This document shows positions 37,193-49,743 of a DNA stretch of 64,000 nt, one piece after another; position 1 is the first letter of the stretch, and each line of letters opens with the position of its first letter. A program made the position numbers and the translations under genes. This stretch comes from Siphonodentalium dalli (lineage: Eukaryota > Mollusca > Scaphopoda > Gadilida > Siphonodentaliidae), in contig CP136067.1 of the NCBI GenBank assembly GCA_032622095.1, positions 130,359,030 through 130,423,029 of the forward strand. The letters run 5' to 3'. The notes under the pieces were generated by a model. It did not search any database, had not been told where the DNA came from, and saw only the letters and a list, made by a program, of their open reading frames with translations.

Positions 37193-37889
37193 CTATATAT
37201 ACACCTATTGTTTCCGATGGTTTATAGTGTTAAGTGTACACGCCCAATGATTCAATGTGTTCATACACCTATGAGCGCATTGATTCAATGTCGGTCATAG
37301 GTTTACGAACACACTTACCACGGAAATCACCAGACATAAACGACCCATTGAAAACTATGGAGTTCTAAACGTGCAGAGATTCCCTGACAGTTCCTGAACA
37401 CGCTCCTTTTTAAAATAACAGTAGTTCATTACAAACGCGCGCTGTGGTGTATGTAATTTGCATAATTATTCATTTTAGTTCGGAAGGTAAGGAGCCACGT
37501 CCTACATACATGTATGGGATGCGCTTCGTTACTAAGCACTGAAGTTCAAACAGCCACGCTTTTCTGTATAAGTTGCTCATTTCCTTCCGGAAATATATTC
37601 CTCTGACATCACAGACATATCCTTATTGGCGGAATAGTTTATTTGTGAACTTTTTCCACAACCGAAACTCGTCAGTTTCACTTGTTAACGTTATTAACAT
37701 TATCACGTCTACGCTCAATTAGAATGAAACCGGACATTTCGTCGCATGGGTACTCTACTTCGCAATTTATCTGTTCCGCTCTCGGTCAGCGGGCACTCAC
37801 GATTGACAAGCACAATAACGGGTCATTGACAGCCCCACCATGAATGGGTTTACCGATGCAAAACTTGAATATTTGATTTTTTTAAAGCG
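37193..37889. other. No gene seen
   Basis: Contains GATTCAATGTGTTCATACACC and a diverged direct copy near 37281-37320. Otherwise unremarkable. Confidence 0.35.
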
Positions 37890-38170
37890 CTGTTTCAACC
37901 TGTCTGAACTGAACTCCATGATTTTGCTTAAATGGAGTTGAATAAAAATTGGGAAAGACAAACAGTCTCAGTTCATAATGAATTCGGGTATATCAATATA
38001 AATAATAAACGACAGATTAAGGTGTTCATGTTTTTGAACCGCGATAAAAATCCAACAAACTGCGCATTAACCCTTTCTCGGTTCATGTAGTTTGTTGAGT
38101 TTTTCTCGCGGTCAAAATCCCATGACCACGTTGGAACAGCGGTTCATTTCTTATATAAACTATGTTTACA
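37890..38170. repeat. Dispersed repeat with inverted repeat, copy 2
   Basis: Direct-orientation relative of 14400-14660: CTGAACTGAACTCCATG, GTTCATAATGAATT, AATATAAATAATAAACG and the CTCGCGGTCAAAA..CCATGACC arm are all shared. The hairpin part is about 38008-38152 and more diverged. Confidence 0.82.
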
Positions 38171-39589
38171 GTATCGTGGGACAAAGATTCAAACACTGAA
38201 CAATTTCTAATCATGTGGATCTGTCCAAAAAACAGTAGAAGAATATAGCATGTGAAGCGCAGTAATTTTGTATGTACAAATGTATTAGCTGACACATATT
38301 AACGTATTATTCATATAATCCATTCAATCTGGAATCCACTAGACTTTGCGCTGAATGCGACGTCGTGTACGTCATAACAGTGTGTCATTATATAGCGGGT
38401 TCTGCCTGCACGACATGGACGTGGTGATATGGGGTTTGTGGATGTTTCACCCCAACTTTGAGCACAATGTCCAACAGCTGGAAATTGCATGCTAACAATT
38501 GTTGGACATTTCGGACTAAACATCGGCTGAAATATGTTCTGACTGTTCGGTGTCGCAACCAAATTTTCGTATGCACCTTGTTGGTTTAGACCCATGTTTG
38601 GATTGAAATGCCCCATCAGTTTGCGACGTTACAACCATATATGGGTGTCGTGTTGTCAACTCGGTCTTCCATTTCCACGGTATATCGCCTCTAAACGAAG
38701 TCCATCCAGCCACGTCCCTACTAGAGAATCACAGGGTAACCCGTGGAAGAGAGAGGCGCACCATGAGCGACCAGAGCCTTCGCGATGGGCGTGAAGACAC
38801 GCACTCCAGGCAGAGTTATCTCCCATCGCTCCGCTGAGATATCACTGCCATAAGGACATTTGGTAAGGGGTTCTTACGTGTTGTTAGTTCTTATGTTTTA
38901 GGATTAAAATTGTCTATGTCTGGCTCAGTTCGTATTGTTCTTATCAATACCGAAAAGTACCATTATTGCAAACTTGTGTTGGTCAAAATAAGATAATAGG
39001 TGACTAAATATAGTTCCGACAATATGTAAAAATAGATGTATCGGCCCGCAAAGTACCATCCTTGAGGCAGTGCTATATCGCAGTGATAACGTAGAGGGTG
39101 TTGCGTGGAGCTTGGTGACGACACTGTGTTTTACATTATCTGCACTCACAGATGAGATAGAGCTAGATGTTACACACATTATTATTAACATACAGAGAAA
39201 TGTTGGCACAGAGGATCGGAGCACTAGTTATGGAACTTATTGGGGCTCCTCTCCTCTGGCATCATGCAGCTAATATATGTATTATATATACTTGGTCTTT
39301 CTGAGTGGACACCACAAATTTGAGTTGCAGTATCAAAATTATTGGCGCGAAATAACCTGGCGGGATATCGACGGAAATGTTCGGCGTTTGTCGACAGGTC
39401 AAACGACGGGTGACTTCGCTGAAATAAAACTGCGAACCACGTGAATGCGACTGGTCTGTGTCCCTAACACTGATAGCGCCGTTCTTCGCTTGGATTGAAC
39501 AGCTAACTGAATATATATTGTCTATCGAGGTTCACATAACTCAATCCGGGACATGAGGTGCATCTACACCGTCTTCGCCGTCATCAATA
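38171..39589. other. No gene seen
   Basis: Overlapping short frames at 38311-38794 have no recognised domain. Nothing else supported. Confidence 0.35.
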
Positions 39590-39745
39590 GTATTGGCGGA
39601 CACTCTGGCCCACCCACTCGCTCGTCGACATTCTGGCCCATGGGGGGGGGGGGGTGTCCGCTGGGACCGGACTCGACGAGCGAGGAGGGTGGGCCATCGT
39701 GTCCGCCAAACCCCTCGCTCGGGGCCACTCTGGCCCGCCATTGCG
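39590..39745. repeat. GC-rich CACTCTGGCCCACCC inverted repeats
   Basis: ACTCTGGCCCACCCACTCGC, CTCGTCGACATTCTGGCCCA, a 12-G run (about 39642) and ACTCGACGAGCGAGGAGGGT fold on each other. A related block (CTCGTCGGCACTCTG, CACTCTGGCCCACCCC) lies at 46325-46440, outside the other end of the large foldback structure. Confidence 0.75.
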
Positions 39746-39890
39746 TTTTTTTCTACCAAATTTTCCGAATATCAAATCGTCAAATCAAGTGTTTCTTTTT
39801 GACAAAAAAAAAAAATTCTACGAATAAAACACCGATTTGACACGGGGAAAAATTTATATGTACCATTTTACCATCATCTCTTAAAGTGAT
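39746..39890. repeat. Half copy of the 45738-46043 palindrome
   Basis: TTTCTACCAAATTTTCCGAA, TCAAATCAAGTGTTTCTTTT and CTACGAATAAAACACCGATT then ATATGTACCATTTTACCATC match one arm of the palindrome at 45738-46043. Confidence 0.82.
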
Positions 39891-40342
39891 GTTAAACACT
39901 CCAGTAGGGTGATCAAATAGAAATGGTGAATAATCATCCTCAAAATAGTTATATTTTACAAATATTATATCTAAAATGACAACACACACCGTCATTCTTA
40001 TATATTAATGAAATGCAGCGAATGTCGATGGCGAAATCGTTTCGTAAGTTTATCGCCAATAGTTTCGTCCCGAATCTAGAAGTAAATATTTACATTTGGG
40101 CGTAGTTCATACAATGTTTTCTTTGTAGTGGTACCGTCGATTTGCTTCAGATTTTCGGCTATGTTAGTAGAATGCTACTTTCCCCAGTTGGTACGGTGCC
40201 TGAATACTAACTTGTCAGTTTCACATACCCGAACAAGTGCATAATATGTCTTTAACAAATCTACTCGAATGTAACTTCTACGAGTAAATTTATATCGGTA
40301 TCGTCTTATAAATCTATTCAGAGACTTTCGCGTTTGTTAAAA
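39891..40342. other. Left flank of the foldback structure
   Basis: No gene. ACTTCTACGAGTAAA...GACTTTCGCGTTTGTTAAAA at 40275-40342 resembles in direct orientation 46053-46120 on the far side of the structure. Confidence 0.5.
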
Positions 40343-43300
40343 TAGTCCAGGAGATATTGGTCGACCTCTGCACCCCCCACCAGGACTTAACTTCACCCCA
40401 ATAATTTTCTTCCTTAAGGTCTCCTCTAATTTTTTTCACTTGTTAACAAGAAAAAAAAGTGGCCGCAGAGACTCCAGACAAGATGGCGTCCATCATGGCG
40501 GCCATTTTTTTTAAATGCACCAGGTCTCTTTGATCGCCGTTATAGTAAAGATGATGTCACATACCGTCTTGTTTTCCGCTCGATTCGTTATCCTAATATA
40601 CAACCCTTACAAATTAGCCAAAAATCCGACACCAGAATCCAATATGGCGGCCAAGATGGCCGCCGAAATGTGAAAATATGCTATTTTTCTGACATGTTAC
40701 CACCTTTCGATTGTCTCTGTTGGAAAATGTTAGAATTTTTGCGTCATGTTATACATTTATCATATAGAGGAGTCATTGGCGAACACATGGGGACCATAAT
40801 ATGCATTCATTGCGGGATATTTTTGTCCGATATCACGTTTTCCCAAATGCCGGTATCATAGGTCAAAGCCGAATCTCCGTTAATAACGCGATGTTATGTT
40901 TCGAATCAATGAATGTCATTGCTATTATAACAACACCCATGCATATATATGTGCAGGAGATACTCGAGCTAGGATTCCTCTTATACCTAAGTTGAGGAAT
41001 ATTTACCCAAATCCAAGATGGCGGCCAAAATGGCCACCAGAAATAAAAAATCGCCGAAAATCGCTGATTTTAACAACAGTGAGCATTATTGTCATGACAA
41101 CTCCACACCTGCTTACTATTGTAAGTTGGGAACACTTAGGCGAAGAACTTTCCTTGTACCATATCCAAATAAAAGTCCCCCAAATCCAAAATGGCGCCCA
41201 CAATGGCGGACAGATTTTGAAAAATCACCGAAATTCCCTCATATTCACATCATTGGGCATTATTGTCGAGACAACTCCATCTATGCTTACAATTGAGTTG
41301 GAAATACTGAGATGAGGTAATTACATTACAACTCATGCAAGAAATTGTTTTCCAAATCAAAGACGGCGGCCAAAATGGCGACCGAAATTTGAAAACAAGT
41401 CTACATTCCTTTACTTTCTTACGATGGGCGTTATTGTTTCGCGATTTCTATCCACCATTACATGTTGATATGGAATAGTAACATGAAGTATTCATTCGGG
41501 TTTGGCAATTGATACTCACAGCCAAGATCGCTGCTAAATTGGCGGCTAGAAATTGAAAAGAAATCGATAATTTCACATATTAATTTCAACTTTTTGTCAT
41601 AATATCGGTATGTATGGACGAAACTGTACATAAACCATCTACTAGTTCAACTTAAAGTTATCAAAACGCATAACATAGCTCGTATCCTTCTGGAAAGATG
41701 AAAAACCACCATTAATATCGCGATGTGGCATTTCGAAATCCAGTCTCCACTTAGCGCCGATAATGGCCGTAAGCGTAGGTGCGCCGAATAGTTATATAAG
41801 AACAATTACCTGATAACAGATTCTGATTTGCCACGTCACGTCCATAATTATCTGGATCAGCTTCCATTTCTTTGTCTGATAAATCTAGGTCGCTCACACC
41901 GACAAAGTATTCACCACTTCCTGGGAGTAGGGTCCCTCTAATCACAACGTTTCAAACAATTCATTTTCCGGTGTCTAGCTTACGATTTTAAATATTTGCT
42001 AAATATGATATTTGTCCATCATCTTGAACTAGGAAGGCATATGGCCGATGAGTACAAGCTTACAGAAGGTCATCTCTATGTATGTGTCTCATACCCCATG
42101 GGATAACGGCATGTACACCTGGCGAACCAGTTAGCTAGTCACTTCTCAATAGATGGTTCGTCAACACACACTCAGCGAACGCATTGGCATATGTGGACAA
42201 CTTCGACAGTGTTTCGAAGGTTGCTAGCTGTCTCATTCCATTGGACAGATGTCTATCGGCTAAGGAGAAGACCCTAGTGTACAGACTACCCACACTTCTT
42301 GACCATTATCATTATCCGAATCAAACTGTGTGACGCCCCGCAGTTGTCTCGTCGAATATCTCCCAGCAGAGAAGAACAATGCTCGTGGTGCTAGTTTGTG
42401 GACATGCGCCATGATAGTGGGAATGAGATGGGCCACTGTATACACCACCCCTACACCTGGTGTATGTTTAATAAATCGAATGTCATGCGTGTCGGTTTTA
42501 TTTGGTGTGGTAAGATTGTATCGAAGCCTTTCTGATTCAACTACGTACACTTTTGTCTGGATAATACTATGCTAGCCTCCCTCAAAACAGTCGGATGGAC
42601 TAAAGGATAATGTCTTTATAGCATGAATGTATGCGTGTTTTGTTATCCTCTCTCGGGGATAGTGTCAGTATGTGGGCGGTATTATTCAAGAAAATGTTAG
42701 GAACTGTGGTGCATTTATTTCACTATGTATTTAAAGAACAATTTACAGTCTCGATGGCAATGGCTGTGGACGTTGGGGAACGCGACCTTTATGATCATAT
42801 AGCTTTATATATAACTTTAGAATATAGTAGTTAATGTCTCGTGCGGGAAAATGGTCGCAATGGTGATGTTACCAAGAAATCACTTGGTGTACCAACGTTT
42901 GTTGAACTGAATGCAAGAGCTCATCGACGTAACATTCCTCTGGATGTTATTCGCGTTGAATATTTCACCCTTTTGTTGATGGCATTTGTACTTTCTTGAA
43001 CCATACCACCCAGCGTGAGTATGACATATCAACCAAGTATCAAAGGTATCGCCTTTAAGACTACACCCAGTCTTGGTGGGGTTTATACAACAGTAGCCAA
43101 TGGCATACTCCTGGTCCAGTTCAAGAACGGCTTCCAAACGGATGGGAACATACAATCTTAGCATACAAGGAAAGCAAAGCCACACATGAGATCCTGTCTG
43201 AATCTAAAACATAACAAAATAAGGGGCGGTGCAGTCATGGTCCAATTTCATTTCCACTATCATGACACATACCCACAAACTAGCACCGTGTGTATTGTTA

Positions 43301-45378
43301 TCACCTGCTTGGATCTGTTCGGTGAGACGATTGCTGGACGCCAACAAGCTTGTTCTTATGATCACGTTCAAGGAGTTTGGGTATATTATGCATTATGGTC
43401 ATCTACGCCTTAGCAGAAATACATCCGTCAACTGTCGGGCTTTCAACATTCGAAGCCATGCATATACAAAAGTTGTCCGGGTACGTCAGTGCATTAGATG
43501 AGTATGTGAATTGATGAACCATATATTGAGAAGTGGCTGTTTGGGAAGATCACCAGGTGTGCACGTTGTTATCCCCATTAGGCCACCAAAGCTGACAATA
43601 CGCAGATAGATAGGTCCTTCTGAAAGCTAGTATATGCATCGACCGAATACCTTTATAGTGTATCGCACAAGATGACGCATATACCCCATATATAGCATCT
43701 GAATTATACCATGAGCTATACCACGAATGAAGCTCGCTAAGAATTCCAAGCTTTCGAAACAAACACGTGAGCTGGACACGGCATATGTATTGTTTGAAAC
43801 ATTCCGATTAGTGGCACCCTTCTACAAAGAAGAGTAATGAACTGTTGTTGTGAGTGAGATAGATTAATCTGACGAAGAGACGGAAACGAGTCTAGATAAT
43901 GTTGAATGTGGCAATTCAGAATAAGCTGTTGTTTTGATTCTTGGAAGTCATAATATGACTAATCGGCGCACCTATATACGGTTACGGCCAGTATGAGCCC
44001 TTAGTGGAGAATGGATTTTGAAATGCCACATCGCGATTGTGAGTTTTCATCCTTCCAAAAGACTACGACTTACATTGGAACTAATAGATGGCTTATAGTA
44101 TGTACCGTTTCGTTTATACAATTAATATTATGACATAAAGTTGAAATGAGTATGTGATAACATCGGCTTCTTTTCAATTTCTGCCCATCAGTTTGGCCGC
44201 CATATTGAATATGAGTATCACTTGCCAAACCCTAATGAATACTTCATACATATCAACATGTAATGGTGGTTAGAAATCGCGAAACAATAACGCCCATCGT
44301 AAGAAAGTAAAGGAATGTAGACTTGTTTTCAAATTTCGGTCGCCATTTTGGCCGCCATCTTCGATTTGGAAACCATTTCTTGCATGAGATGTAATGTAAT
44401 TACCTCATCTCAGTATTTCCAACTCAAGTGTAAGCATGGATGGAGTTGTCTCGACAATAATGCCCAATGATGTGAATATGAGAGAATTTCGGTGATTTTT
44501 CAAAATCTGTCCGCCATTGTGGGCGCCATTTTGGATTTGGGGGACTTTTATTTGGATATGGTACAAGGAAAGTTCTTCGCCTAAGTGTTCCCAACTTACA
44601 ATAGTAAGCAGGTGTGGAGTTGTCATGACAATAATGCTCACTGTTGTTAAAATCAGCGATTTTCGGCGATTTTTTATTTCTGGTGGCCATTTTGGCCGCC
44701 ATCTTGGATTTGGGTAAATATTTCCTCAACTCAGGTATAAGAGGAATCCTAGCTCGAGTATCTCCTGCAAATATATATGCATGGGTGTTGTTATAATAGC
44801 AATGACATTCATTGATTCGAAACATAACATCGCGTTATTAACGGAGATTCGGCTTTGACCTATGATACCGGCATTTGGGAAAACGTGATATCGGACAAAA
44901 ATATCCCGCAATGAATGCATATTATGGTCCCCATGTGTTCGCCAATGACTCCTCTATATGATAAATGTATAACATGACGCAAAAATTCTAACATTTTCCA
45001 ACAGAGACAATCGAAAGGTGGTAACATGTCAGAAAAATAGCATATTTTCACATTTCGGCGGCCATCTTGGCCGCCATATTGGATTCTGGTGTCGGATTTT
45101 TGGCTAATTTGTAAGGGTTGTATATTAGCATAACGAATCGAGCGGAAAACAAGACGGTATGTGACATCATCTTTACTATAACGGCGATCAAAGAGACCTG
45201 GTGCATTTAAAAAAAATGGCCGCCATGATGGACGCCATCTTGTCTGGAGTCTCTGCGGCCACTTTTTTTTCTTGTTAACAAGTGAAAAAAATTAGAGGAG
45301 ACCTTAAGGAAGAAAATTATTGGGGTGAAGTTAAGTCCTGGGGGGGGTGCAGAGGTCGACCAATATCTCCTGGACTAA
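40343..45378. mobile_element. 5-kb foldback element with subrepeated arms
   Basis: AGTCCAGGAGATATTGGTCG at 40344 returns as its reverse complement ending at 45377. Pairing coordinates sum to 85720-85721 over more than 1.2 kb, so indels are few. The outer arms (40343-about 41600 and about 44120-45378) are nearly identical: long frames translate identically from the two arms. Each arm is made of diverged units of about 170 bp (near 40640, 41010, 41180, 41345 and 41515) built on CCAARATGGCGGCCAAAATGGC followed by a GAAAATCGCC-type segment. Arms made of tandem subrepeats are typical of Foldback/TU-type elements. No known transposase was recognised. Confidence 0.93.
41600..44119. other. Loop of the foldback: two diverged inverted copies of an unknown sequence
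   Basis: Palindromic pairing continues on the same axis (about 42860) but with much lower identity. Left (minus strand) CATGTCCACAAACTAGCACC pairs with right (plus strand) CATACCCACAAACTAGCACC at about 43263. In one frame both sides read PQTST..IV...C...F.ET.AGR, and both reach a shared GVWV(Y/V).(A/T)L.SS.P then stop, though the left copy needs a frame change. At the outer side, TGTTTGAAACRTT and CGGCGCACCTA are shared near 41750-41955 and 43775-43985. This suggests a decayed coding sequence present once in each arm, reading outward. I do not recognise the protein. Confidence 0.5.
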
Positions 45379-45405
45379 AATGGACTGGTAAAGTACCACA
45401 ATTGG

Positions 45406-45457
45406 CTAACGTTGCGATTTTTTTCGACTTCTAGTCGAGAAAATCGCAACGTTAGCA
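45406..45457. repeat. Short hairpin GCTAACGTTGCGAT
   Basis: GCTAACGTTGCGATTTTTTTCGACT pairs with AGTCGAGAAAATCGCAACGTTAGC at the outer edge of the right arm. The preceding phrase ACTGGTAAAGTA.CACAATT is repeated near 46128. Confidence 0.85.
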
Positions 45458-45737
45458 AAATGTGTTACATTTCTGTCAAAATAGATTTGTATCCTTCTCA
45501 TCACTTAATCTTGCCATCAATGCAAAAATCTCCAATGGATGATTCTTGCATGTAGATTTTCACAATGCGACCCTCTTCGAGCGCACTTTGCTTACCACAC
45601 TGTCATTAGAATCCAAGAAAATCGTAACGTTAATACAGTATACTACTTTCTCTATCAAATGGGGTTAGAATCCTTCTGAACACCCTCTATTTACATGTTT
45701 CGCGTGATATCCACGTGAGAGTCATCTTTTATTGAAA

Positions 45738-46043
45738 TATGTTATGAGATAATGGTAAAATGGTACATATAAAAAATTTCCCCTTCTCAAATCGGTGTTT
45801 TATTCGTAGAAATATGTTTATTTGACAAAAAGAAACACACTTGATTTGGCATTATGGAAATTTGGTAGAAAACGCGCGGGCGTCGTTGACGACGCCATTG
45901 CGTTTTTCTACCAAATTTCCCGAATGTCAAATCAATTGTGTTTCTTTTTGTCAAAAAACATCATATTTCTACGAATAAAACACCGATTTGATTCGGAGAA
46001 GTTTTATATGTACCATATTACCATTATCTCATAACATATTTCA
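45738..46043. mobile_element. 306-bp near-perfect palindromic MITE
   Basis: TATGTTATGAGATAATGGTA starts and its reverse complement ends the segment. The arms (CTACGAATAAAACACCGATT, CTACCAAATTT, AAGAAACACA) meet at GGCGTCGTTGACGACGCC near 45891. A half copy is at 39746-39890 in the opposite relation to the foldback axis. Confidence 0.9.
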
Positions 46044-46324
46044 CTGAAAGGTAACTTATACGAGTACACATTACAACGCTAGCGTCTTCGAATTTATTCG
46101 AAGACTTTAGCTTTTGTTAAAAATGCACTGGTAAAGTAGCACAATTTATTAATGCTCGGTATTATTCTAAGTTCAGTGTGTCTAGCGAAGGGGAACGCCC
46201 TTCGCTTACCACACTGCCATTAGAATCCGAGAACAAAACGATAGATTACTAAATTATGCTCTTTTCTGTCAAAACCCCTTCGAAGCTCTTACCTTACTCT
46301 TTGGAATCTAACACAACCTCTGGA

Positions 46325-46440
46325 CCGACGAGCCCGGTCCTGGGCCGGCACGCTGGTCCACCCCTCGCTCGTCGGCACTCTGACACATGGGCCAGAGTGC
46401 CGGATCCCGGTTATGTGACCCGGCACTCTGGCCCACCCCT
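46325..46440. repeat. GC-rich CACTCTGGCCCACCC block, second copy
   Basis: CACCCCTCGCTCGTCGGCAC, GGGCCAGAGTGCCGG and CCGGCACTCTGGCCCACCCC form inverted repeats related to 39590-39745. Confidence 0.75.
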
Positions 46441-47299
46441 GATTCTATTTCTGGATACCATTGTTCCATAACTCGGTAAATCTTCAATTTAAGTAGTGCT
46501 AAAACTATGAGCCCTTACGAAAAGAATCAGAAACATTACCCAAAAACGTGTATTTCACAAACTTGTAAGACTTACTGTGAATTTCATTATTGATGAAATG
46601 TGTTCATTGCCAAATATTGATTGTAAATATGTTAAAATCATAATCAATTGTAAATATGTTGATTGTTAATTATTGATGAAATGTAATGTTTCTGTAATGG
46701 CAGACCACACATTTCGAGCGCTGCTTCGGTAGTCATATTATTGTGGTATGTATCAATATCATTTTCTTCGTTGGTAATGTAGTCTAAATTATGAGAAGAA
46801 CGAACATTATAATCACCAGTTATATAGAGGATCTACAAAGAGTCCCCAGTTTATAGCTGAATTCACAAAACGAATCCAGTAAATTCGGTCTGGACCGAGC
46901 CTTTGGCGAGGTTCACACCTAATTTGCTGAATGAGTTTGTAAATTCCGCTATAACATGGGGACGAGTTGTAGATTCTATTTATTACATGATCAAAGACCT
47001 GGTCAAAACATACTTAAATCAACAAATGGGACGCAAAACTGACATCGACTTTGTAAGGCGGCGATGACGTTTCAAGTAATTATGCGTTGTTTGCCAGCGT
47101 AAAGAAATAGTCCCAGATAAATAAATACTCGTTGGCGTATTAATGGCGTATATTTTGTGACATAACTTTTCAAACTCTCCATTCATCAAAAATTGCAAGT
47201 TACCTGGCACTATTTCCTGTTATTAAACGAACGTTTAATATCACAATTTATAGAATGGGTTTATTGAATATAATAATGGTAGGATCGTGTAATAGAAAC
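46441..47299. other. No gene seen
   Basis: A TTGTAAATATGTT motif is repeated at 46620-46665. Nothing else. Confidence 0.35.
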
Positions 47300-47617
47300 T
47301 CATCTGCAACATATCCTCGCCAAGAGCACTTTGTGCTGAACTCGATGGACAGTACCTTCTGGAGGATCATAGACTGTCCCAAAAATAATGTTAATGTCGT
47401 GCTGACACATTTCCAACCAATGACTATATGGATAATTGGTATGCAATATGCGCGTTGATGCCCCAAGTTCAGAATTTACGCTTAATGGTCCGCTAGAATT
47501 GACAAGCGATAGTTTTGTTCGATTTATCATATGCAGAACAAAGCCCGGAAGAACAAGATGGTCACAATTATCTGTCTTTGTGTCTGACATGCATAGCATA
47601 TCGTAATTGCATAGCAT
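47300..47617 (-). pseudogene. LINE endonuclease fragment
   Basis: The minus frame reads NYDMLCMSDTKTDNCDHLVLPGF near its start and INIIFGTVYDPPEG near its end. These correspond to the 'yDil.lsETktd..d...pGf' and 'iifG.vYiPP' blocks of the apurinic-type endonuclease domain of CR1/Jockey-class LINEs. The catalytic glutamate of the SET/SEt position is aspartate here (SDTKTD). The N-terminal strand, the GGI/V block and everything after about residue 95 are missing. It lies on the same strand as, and downstream of, the ORF1 remnants at 50105-51763, so the two could be remains of one element. About 2.5 kb of unrelated DNA separates them. Confidence 0.72.
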
Positions 47618-47699
47618 ATTGAAATTCAGGGTATGTCATTTTTTTGTCTTATCCCACAAATATTTAAAACTAGTACTTTGATTTATAATTCCGAATAGT

Positions 47700-48090
47700 A
47701 TGACTATTTTCGAAATCATCATCATAATTACTACAGCCATCATCGCCATCAGCAACATCAAGGTCAACCTCAACAACATCAAAATATTCATGATGATCAT
47801 CATAAACAATCATCATCATCATCGTCATCACCACCGTCATCATCATCATCATCATCATCACCATCATCTACAACCAAATCCACATCACCATCATAATCAT
47901 CATCATCATCATTATCATTGTGACCGCCATCATCATCTCAATCATTGTCAATGCCACCATCATCACCACCGTGAACACAAACACCATCACCATCATCAGC
48001 ATCACCACCGTCAGCATAATTATCATCATCATTATCATCATCATCATCATAATAATCATAATCGCCATAATCAATATCAATACATGTAAA
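47700..48090. repeat. (CAT)n-type trinucleotide microsatellite
   Basis: About 390 bp dominated by CATCATCAT/ATCATCATC with interruptions. It produces poly-His, poly-Ile and poly-Met frames, none of which I regard as genes. Confidence 0.97.
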
Positions 48091-49743
48091 ATTATCACTG
48101 TCAATCAATTATCTAGTATGCTTCAATATATCCTAAATTGGGACTGTGACATGCAGGTTCTCGTTTTCGGTACAGTATATCTCATCACTTTCCCCTATGA
48201 ATTGTGTGCACTCAGTGTACTCATTAATGACCTTGACATATACGGCAGAAATGCGGCATTGTTTGGTAAATTTAATATTCGATCTCGGGTACGGTTATAA
48301 ATATTATTTTAGCCATCTAGATGTCATGCTAGTGTGCATGTCTGTAAAGAGCTAACATCGTGTTACATAATGGGGTATGGCAACAACGTCAGCCGATGTT
48401 GGTCTAGCGGTAAGTGACGAGTTGATAGGCCTTCAGTAGATAACTTTAGTTGTGATGTGGCAATATCAAGCATCAATGGTGACAGCAACAATGGTACATA
48501 AATATATATCTGAGCGTAAGTAAATAAAGCCCAGAACTGTCTCAATGTGGAAGTCGCACGGTGTAAATCCATGTAAACTCAGTAGAGTTATTCCCCCTAT
48601 ACAGCTTCTGATCTCTCGTTCGCATGACTCCCCCCGAGTTCCCAATTCACCCATGGTTTTACATCATCCTTGAAATGCCTCGCTTAAACTCGTTAACATA
48701 TATACCAGTCTGCTATGGACAAGGCAGAGATAAGAGGAACGCTAATTACTGTTGTATAAAAAGACATTCCAACTGACCGAATATATGTGAGGTCAAATGT
48801 GCACGGACATTTGTAAGGTTAAAACTAGATAGATACTCAGTCAAAGAAATATCGAAGGTAAATGCCGTGCGATCAGGGATGTTACTGGTAGGTGGGGGTA
48901 TATTATGCATCAAGTGGCTACATAATCGGACCAAGAACGATCACAGACACACACAAGAGCACTGTCGGTATTAGCAAGCCCGTTACAATCAAGAGGCACG
49001 CATTGTGATATCGGAGTTTGTTTGGCAATTGTCACACATTTACAAATGCGTTGTTGCGGCTTTGCCGGGTATTGTACAACAGACAGGGTGTCGTTGCTTT
49101 TCTCGGCACGAATGCAATTCACACGAATGCTGTGAACACAATCTGTCATCAATTCGCAACCGTATGTGATCATCACTCAAGTATCCACGTCTATCACTAT
49201 CCGTTTAATCATTGGGGTGTTAATAGAGACTTTTCGCAAAAGCACGGTTACAATTTCGGATATGGACAATATCCTGCCAGTATACGGCCACAAATTCGAT
49301 ATTTACGCATGGGGTTCTTATGTGAGACGAAATATATCTCACGCAGTTTAATTAGATGTGCAGATTCTGTCAAAAATGATCCACCAGTTCTGCTTTTATG
49401 ACGCTCTAACATTACCCGCGTGGTGTATAACACCCGGATACGACCATGGTATATAATAGAGATACCAATGACTTTTTCCATCAAAGTGTGTGTAACCAGG
49501 TATCTGTCTAACTGAATATAGTGGGGCGTATGCCGTCTCACCAATCAACCATCGTATGTAAGTTGTAATGGTGTCAACATTACTATAGGATATATATCCT
49601 ATCCGTAATCGTAATAGTGATTTTGCGAAAGGTCTCTATTGACAAAAACTTGTTTCTTTCCGCGAGATGGCCCGAACGATCACGTGTCCAGTGAATAGAT
49701 GTCAATACACAGTCATGTCTTAGATACACGTGGGTTCAAGTGG
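48091..49743. other. No gene seen
   Basis: A tRNA-like TTGGTCTAGCGGTAAGTGAC at 48400 lacks a B box. The 127-codon plus frame at 49018-49401 has no recognised motif. Confidence 0.35.

Noticed and set aside
40670-41315. Frames of 63-139 codons conserved between the two foldback arms
   Set aside because: Identity is explained by near-identical DNA arms. The frames cross 170-bp subrepeats and are open on both strands, so conservation is not evidence of coding.
47700-48104. Open frames encoding His-, Ile- and Met-rich proteins on both strands
   Set aside because: They are translations of a CAT/ATG trinucleotide microsatellite in different frames.
48395-48470. tRNA-like A box TTGGTCTAGCGGTAAGTGAC
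   Set aside because: No B box, no cloverleaf and no SINE body follow, so neither a tRNA nor a SINE can be supported.
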